Shown piece after piece: positions 19,146-27,466 of a stretch of DNA of 27,466 nt; position 1 is the first letter of the stretch; every line of letters begins with the position of its first letter. The position numbers were made by a program, and so were the translations under genes. This DNA comes from Scleroderma bovista. Lineage: Eukaryota > Basidiomycota > Agaricomycetes > Boletales > Sclerodermataceae. Under the pieces are notes generated by a model that saw nothing but the letters and a program-made list of their open reading frames with translations, had not been told where the DNA came from and made no database searches. The DNA lies in NCBI GenBank assembly GCA_037178675.1, contig JAYMGJ010000433.1, forward strand, positions 1-27,466, in the 5' to 3' direction.

Positions 19146-21875
19146 GGAGCTCAGCAAGTTTGGTCGGGAGCGGTGTCGGTAATGGTATAGCGTATGATGG
19201 ATTGTACAGCTCTTCGAGGAGCGCACAGTAATCGTTGAATTTACGTATGGCAGACATCAGCGCTGGCTGTCGTTTGGCAATGGCCTTACGTGTCTGCTGG
19301 TGGAGTTTCGTGCCTAGGACGCGCTGTCAGGAAGACCAATCTAACTCCAACAAGACTTACCTAACACCTTCTGTTTACCACCGACAGCGCAGTCGAGCTT
19401 ATCCCACTCAAAGAAGCTTCCGACAGCCTGTTTTCGGATATTGATCTTCAGATCTCGTGCAAGGAGAAGGGTCTGAACAAACTCGAAGTTGACGCCATCT
19501 AACTCTGGAAACCTGTCGTGAATGTTCAGCGAGCAATAAAGAATGTCCACCTTGTTTAACAGTCTCTCATGACCACGTTCGAGGCTCGCAAGAGCATCAC
19601 GAGTCCCTTGAGAAACAGGACCTTTTTCAATAATCACCCGGACACCTTGCAACACTCTCTCGGAACCATTGAGTTCTGCCTGGAGAGCGAGAACGGTATC
19701 AAGTTCTTTCTTCAAGCGGGCAGGTGCATCTGTAGTAGCATTTTAGTGTATAAACATGGCAGTGAAATCAGTACATACGTGCTCTGATGGATAGCTGAGC
19801 AGAGCGTTGATCAGACCATTGCCTCCGGAGTTCAGAAACATCAAGTTCACACTGGTCCAGACCTTCCTGTGCAATGGAGCTTTGTTCCTGAATACCTTTT
19901 TTGAGCCGACGCCTGAGCCAGTCACCGAGATCAAAAACCATGTCCTTGGCAACAGTGGCAGCATGACGGTTGATCAACCAAATTTGGCGTTGGCGCTGGG
20001 AAATAGAGTGTCACAAATATGAATGTGCGATTATACAGAACCTACCGAAGATGCGCGCTGAATACCAATAAGTTTAATGAAGCGGGACCACAGCCGCTCT
20101 GTGCCCTCACCGTCTGATAAGCCTAAACCTTCGATGATCCGAGGGTTATAGACAAGCTGGCATGCCCATTCATGCCCATAAGCATGCATTGCAGTGGTAG
20201 CAAAGCGGATGTGAGAGGTGATGTTGGGACTAAGGATGGCATACTAAGAGTGGTTAATACGGTCCAACGAAGTGAAGTTGGCTCATATGCACCTTCACCA
20301 ACGATCGTGCCAGCACGCACCCGATATCATATAGTATTACTACATTAGCCTCAAATGGGATAAATGAAAAAAGATGTTCAATGAGTGCAATGCTATATTT
20401 CTGTTGTTCACCTGGAGTGTAGATGTTGGCGAAGAAAAGTGGGATGTCATGGCGACAAATGAGTGCCATAATGCCAGTGTCGTCAAAGCAATCTATTGCC
20501 ACCTTCTGCTTCTTGCCATCAGCCACTTCGTACGAGGTTTCGCATTGGTCGATTGCTTCATCGGGCACGGCCATGTTGCATTGTCGTGGAGGTTGCTTGT
20601 GTGCAGTATCGATCCGTCGCCCGACATCGTCGACCTGTGGCTTGGGAATAAAATAAACAGGATCATAAAAAGGCAGGCAGTCACCCGCAGAACGTCGGTG
20701 CCGATGGTGAAAGTTGCCGTCCATGGCAACATGAATGTCTCCACCATTATCCAACGGTCGCCCGAAGTCTTGACCACCAAAGCACGCAGGACATCGTTGT
20801 GCTAAAATTGGTGCACAGAAACCTCAGGAAAGATGTAGGCCGTGCTTGGTCGGTGAAGGTGAAGACAATAGCGGAGATAAGGGGTCTGGACGTGCCTTAG
20901 CGGCTTGGGTGACATTCCGACATTCCTGTAGTACATCGTCTACGTTCTTTTCGATCTCGACCTGTAAGATATCATACCACTGGACGGCATGACCGAGGCT
21001 CCAACAAAACGGTTCAAGGATGGTTCCACCCTGTCAGGTCACGGTTAAATACAACTACAATGATAATGGGTTACATACCTCTTTGTTTGTTACACGGAAT
21101 CCTCGTCGAATATAGTGCATGTGGAGCGTGGAGGCGAGAGCGTTGATTGCATCGCAAGAACGCTCAAAGAGCGCACGGTAAAAGGCCAGAAGATCAACAG
21201 ACACCGCCATGCGAGGTTGGAGTGGCACAGTAGGGAATAGGCCGTTGCAGACAAGTAACTGCGGGAGGGTGGCACATCGGCAGTGCCAGACAGTGACAGA
21301 TGAAAACGCTACAGAGTTTTTAGTATCATGACACAGCTTATAAGGCATGATAGGAACTGACAATCAAAATACAGGCAAGTGATGAGAGCGGATTGCTTCT
21401 TGCAATCCCGCAAACAGGCAGAAAGCGAGGGGATGGGTTGGGCAAGCGGCTTGCCAAATGTCTCGCCAAGATACTCTAAGTAAGGATGAACAATGGTGGG
21501 AATGACGGACTTCCAGTGGCTGAAGAAATGGTCAAGGCGAGCCTTTTGCATGAGGGGAGGATGGTCGGCACGTTCGTGGATGCTGGTCTCTTCCACATCA
21601 GCAATGTCTATCATTTCAGCCTCTGTAATGGAGCTTTCAAGAGCAGCATCCGGACCTGTTTCGCATGCCGATGGTTGACGAGCCCCCTTGTGATTAAGGA
21701 GGTCGTCGAGGTGGGCGAGAAGGCGCTGGCGCTTGCTGTTTTGACCTGGAAAAGAAACGAACGTTTGAGTCTTGCATGGATTTTTGACCTTTCGAGGAGA
21801 GGTAAAATGGCGACCGATCCCATTTGTTGTACAAGGGAGGGCAGCCCGTGTGCCAGGCTTTGGCTTTGGGGTCAT

Positions 21876-22825
21876 AGCAGAGAAAAGGTAAACGAGAGAG
21901 ACAAAGATAAGAGAACGCACCACACGTTATGGACAGGGAACATTACGGCTGTAAAGGGCCGCCAATGACGCCGAGGATGCTCTGCAGAGGGAGAGCAAGA
22001 CTGGAGGGAGCGCAGCCAGAGGGCACGTAGATCGTCGACGGATGGTGGAGAGCATGGGTAGAGGGTAGGTAGAGGCGTGCTGAAGAAGCGCCAACAGGCA
22101 AGGCTATCTTTAGAAATAATGTGGGAGTTGCCGGTGCGGATGGTTGGTCTGCGAGATGGGTTCTTCACGGCAAAAGAACCCTATCTAAATGACCTCTATT
22201 GCTACCGAGAACTAGTGCCTGAGGTGCCTAAGTACCTAGTAATGCATGCTGTTTAATTTACAACAACTCCATAGTCGAAAGGTCCCGGGTCTTCTGTCCC
22301 CGCACAGGAACCACCTTCCCTTTCAACATTGTCTCTCAGTCACTAAGCTGGCTAATCACAAAATCGCTTCGCGATTTTGCTCCCCCCTAACTCTATCATT
22401 TTGCACTATCAACTGGCATTGCTCTAACAGCTTAGAATTTTTTTTAATTTCTATCACAAGTTTCTGTATTGTCATATTTATACCACTAAGTCAAGTGGTT
22501 GTGTAGTTCTAAGACCAGGTATTTTGAATTTTGCAAAACCAGTCCTATGATAGCACACATCGGAAGAGGCAAATCAAGCACTTAGATGTCAACCATGCCA
22601 GTGTCGAATTGCAGCATCATACATGACAACCCCCACCAAGCAGTGAGCGAGTGCATAGGACGGACTCAGAAACAAACCATGTTGCGGATGACAATGACGA
22701 TTTACATACGATGGCACCGAGAATTTGTAAAAAGAAAGCAGATATAGAGCTAGGTACTTTTGAAGCATCTGTCATACATATTGAGCAGTGAGTCACTAGC
22801 ACCAGCATGACGGAATACCTGACAC
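21876..22825. other. gene-free interval
   Basis: This is the space upstream of the KDZ start and downstream of the U2AF-like stop. The part next to 21875 could hold the KDZ promoter and 5' leader. A minus-strand frame at 22168-21872 has no recognisable motif. The AT-rich part 22200-22800 shows no gene, tRNA or repeat that I can support. KDZ terminal repeats may lie here but were not identified. Confidence 0.5.
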
Positions 22826-25182
<2,357 letters not shown>

Positions 25183-25388
25183 CTTGGAGAGCCTGAGTGA
25201 GGGTGTGTTTACTTGTCGAGGTGATGATATGAGCGAGAGAAAGAAAAAAGGAAGTGCAGACTCATCCTTGCAGTAGACCCCCGACAATTGATGGAGGTGG
25301 CATCGGCGTAAACAAGGTGCGTTCCGGCGCCGCTGCCCTTGTTCTGTCGTGGCGATAATCCTCCCAAAGCCTCCCAAACCTTCCTAGG

Positions 25389-26158
25389 TCAATAACATGT
25401 CAATAACTCACACCTGGAGTTTTTCACGGAGCCCTGAACCCAAACACTCCAACCACTCCAACCTAACCCTGCGGAGGATAACGCCGCCGCCGGCAACCCA
25501 TCTTCCAAAGCACTGTCCGCGATCGTATCAACTGTGAGCGTCAATGATGATGCCTTGGAAGGCGAAAATGTCGCTGTCTCGCCAGACGGAAAGCTCGATT
25601 TACTCGGTATCGGCGAGAGAAGAGACTCGCGCGCTTGGGGTTCCACCGCCCTCGTATATCGATCGATAGCAAGGCGGTCACCTATCATTAAGAACCCGCT
25701 GTTGTGTGTTGGAAGCACTAGATCTGGTATAGTCTCCAATGAGCGCTACCAAATCCATCTCAAAGAAGGACTCGAGATCCTCATCCGCTAGGACAACCAT
25801 GCAGAACCTGGCCGGTATCACTAAAAGGTCATTCAGAGGACACATACAAAATACGTACATACGTGGCCAGGTTCAGGTAAGGTTGATTATTACCGATCTG
25901 GGCTGGGATACTTTCACCAGTATCAGGGTCGGTTTGTTGCAGAAGGAGGGCATCCCCGTATTCGAATGCGTTGCTCATGAATCTACTAACTGCGCCGAGG
26001 TAGGTGTCACCAATTTCGTAGCGAAGGACGAACTGGGAACAGTCTCAGACATGGTCAAGTGTACTAGCATGGCACGAACGGAGGACGTTGTCTGGTGTGA
26101 TGCACAGGGGAGTGGGAGCAGCTGGAGGTGGCGTAGTATTAGTGCACTCGTCAGCCAT
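25389..26158 (-). pseudogene. unrecognised gene fragment with nonsense codon
   Basis: The function is not recognised. From ATG at 26158 the frame encodes a Cys/Pro-rich start (TPPPAAPTPLCITPDNVL), meets TGA at 26045-26047, then stays open in the same frame through a well-formed stretch (YEIGDTYLGAVSRFMSNAFEYGD). A short intron may lie at 25854-25821. A change of frame is needed near 25750. The next frame holds LPTHNSGFLMIGDRLAIDRY and ends GLGWSGWSVWVQGSVKNSR, after which a donor (GTGTGAG) suggests coding sequence continues toward about 25260 (VWEALGGLSP). TGA fits CGA decay. I call it a pseudogene with moderate confidence; missed introns are an alternative for the frame change but not for the TGA. 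Confidence 0.5.
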
Positions 26159-26366
26159 AGGATTTAGGATGAAGAGAATCTAGAAAGGGGGACAGAGCTA
26201 AAATAACAATTTGGTTAGACTGCAAAGACGGGGCATAGATCGATAAAAGTTCCAGTGCTCACATTCGAGCCTAAATGGTTATGACCGACTGAGTGGTGCA
26301 AGATAGTTGTCTTGTAAGATTCTTAGTACATTTCACATCTAGCTTCTATGTTCCAGGTATCTATTC

Positions 26367-27466
26367 CTACTTGCCCTTCTTCCTGACTATATCGTCCAGC
26401 ATCCAATGGTCGTGAGCTGCCAAAATAGGCTCCCCATCTCTCGCACCATCTGGCCTATCTATATCTTTTCTGTTCACGTATGGAGGATAACATACCACCT
26501 TTATTTCGCCAGCCCAGTCAAAGTCGATGATCATGAATTCAACCATCATCCCAGCTCCCTTTCTCACCATGAAGTTTACATCGCGGACATCACCATGAAC
26601 AAAACCATCGCCATGTAATCGGATCAACTGCTTGCGGATTTCCTCAAAGGCTGACTTGGGGAGGCGGTCCGTCAAGTCATCCAATGGTTTGTAGCCAACG
26701 AGCTCATCCATGACCACCATGAACCAACCACCTGCGGTCTGTTCAAACCCCCGCAACGCGGGTGCGAAACCTGACTGTGCACAGCGCCAATGAGCCTCCC
26801 GTGAATATCGTCGGACAAATTTGATGCAGATCGGAACTTCAGTGCCCGAGTCTTCAACCAGCGTTCCAAAGAAAAGAAGCTTATGATCGTCCTTGACCCG
26901 TTCTCTATAACAGAATGTTTTCTTGCTGCCATCGGCGAGAGACACGTAACTTGTGGGGTATGGGAAAAGCGACGAGTGAGACAGCGTGTTGGAAAGTCCA
27001 TTGACAGCCAAGACTTCGTAATATTGCTTCAGCGACCAGACAGCTTTCCGGAAAGCAGACATGTGGCGTGCTGCGGCGATCTGGTTGTCGGTATCAGTAG
27101 AATGATAATTGAAGGCCAGCGGTGTCGAAAGAATTTGAACTGCAGGACGCAGGTTCCACACAGCACCAGCAAAGACAATGTATGGTCCTGGAGAGAGAGC
27201 GGTCTGCTTGTCAGTGAATCGTAAAGAAATCGGAAAACTAACCGAAAAGAACCAAGAGAAAACATGGCAGGGGAGACCCCGTGCTTTCAAGCACTTGCGT
27301 TCTCGTCTGCTCAAGGTAGTATGCCGCAGCTTGCATGTATGGCTCTGAGACAGAGGCTGCTGCCTCGTTTTTGAACTCTGCAATCACGTAGCGATATTCG
27401 CCGACGGACAAGTCACCATGCACCTGATAATCCTGGGTTCCTTTCTTCGCGGTAACGCGAAGTCCA
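26367..27466 (-). CDS. protein-kinase-like protein (5' end outside the window)
   Basis: Exons 27466-27243 (incomplete at its start) and 27187-26367, joined by a 55-nt intron (27242-27188) whose removal keeps the frame (FG-PYIVFAG). The N-terminal part contains HGDLSVGEYRYVIAEFKNE, an element seen in nuclease-like or kinase-associated regions, but I cannot place it. The kinase part has a Lys in VPICIKFVRRY, a catalytic-loop-like HGDVRDVNFMV (H-x-D ... N) and IIDFDWAGE in place of DFG. These are hallmarks of the divergent fungal kinase-like families rather than classical Ser/Thr kinases. The small lobe is atypical and activity is uncertain. No internal stop is seen: this is the only multi-exon host gene in the window without visible damage. 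It stops at 26367, with 208 bp to the start of the neighbouring fragment. Confidence 0.8.

Larger units (their letters stand above)
9710..21875 (-). pseudogene. KDZ-family transposase fused to Ulp1-like protease, split by a retrotransposon
   Basis: Minus-strand exons: 21875-21362, 21308-21079, 21030-20299, 20243-20046, 19995-19779, 19729-19361, 19313-19146 continuing at 11250-11020, 10967-10582, 10533-10072, 10024-9926, 9877-9710. They total 3774 nt, about 1257 codons; all introns are 47-55 nt with GT-AG ends. The KDZ core has a Cys-rich part (VWHCRC, RCPACFGG), a first Asp in VAMDGNF, the conserved DDTGIMALICRHDIPLFF block, a second Asp in YDIGC and a Glu in DGEGTERLWS. From memory these are the catalytic D-D-E residues. 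The C-terminal third has Ulp1 protease signatures: GHWVVCTID (His), LLLFDSL (Asp) and QSNGHDCGLWV (Gln, Cys). Breaks: in-frame TGA at 20824-20826, 10429-10431 and 10237-10239, plus the retrotransposon in exon 7 of this list. The coding frame resumes exactly across the insertion if one GGAGC copy is dropped. Terminal inverted repeats of the KDZ element were not found. The intron at 10968-11019 is the least certain. Confidence 0.88.

Noticed and set aside
20801..20830. Intron in the KDZ gene ending at TTTTAG (20802)
   Set aside because: The frame is continuous on both sides with only one TGA, and GFCAPIL before RCPACFGG looks like conserved coding sequence, so a nonsense codon is simpler.
25739..26167. 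142-codon plus-strand ORF
   Set aside because: The minus strand gives better coding sequence (YEIGDTYLGAV and others); the plus ORF is probably a shadow.

Overview
The window looks like nuclear DNA from a basidiomycete fungus, probably a mushroom-forming agaricomycete. The evidence is dense introns of about 41-68 nt (several with a TACTAAC-like branch point), a KDZ-family DNA transposase, a chromodomain Ty3/gypsy retrotransposon, a U2AF large-subunit gene, and mutation concentrated at CpG sites. It is a transposon-rich, decaying region: nearly every long gene carries at least one apparent disabling change.

Layout. 1-2258: no gene; tandem repeats and low-complexity DNA. 2259-7201 (minus): a long multi-exon hypothetical gene with a tripled exon, a 48-bp coding minisatellite and one or two apparent frameshifts. 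7202-8620: no convincing gene; diverged tandem duplications. 8625-9709 (plus): a small ORF split by a solo LTR (8954-9574, 5-bp target duplication ATCAC). 9710-21875 (minus): a 12-exon gene for a KDZ transposase fused to a C-terminal Ulp1-like cysteine protease. It has three in-frame TGA codons and is split in exon 8 by a full-length Ty3/gypsy chromovirus (11256-19145, two 642-bp LTRs, target duplication GGAGC). 22826-25182 (minus): a disabled U2AF65-like splicing-factor gene. 25389-26158 (minus): remains of an unrecognised gene. 26367-27466 (minus): a protein-kinase-like gene running off the window.

The retrotransposon is the most informative object. On its coding (minus) strand it has gag, then pol (protease, reverse transcriptase, RNase H, integrase, chromodomain), joined by what looks like a complete -1 frameshift signal (A_AAA_AAA, 6-nt spacer, 11-bp stem). 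It has a Tf1-like self-priming site instead of a tRNA primer site. Between pol and the 3' LTR, on the opposite strand, lies an intron-containing gene for a coiled-coil protein with a GAL4-type Zn2Cys6 motif. Its possible targets, CCGG motifs, are strongly enriched in the LTRs. I consider this antisense regulator-like gene the best candidate for an undescribed system.

All ten differences between the two LTRs are C/T or G/A changes at CpG. The pol stop codon, the lost reverse-transcriptase aspartate, the KDZ stops and a stop in the 26-kb gene all fit the same change. CpG methylation followed by deamination therefore seems to have eroded the whole region. Family assignments are from memory of conserved motifs; no database search was possible.
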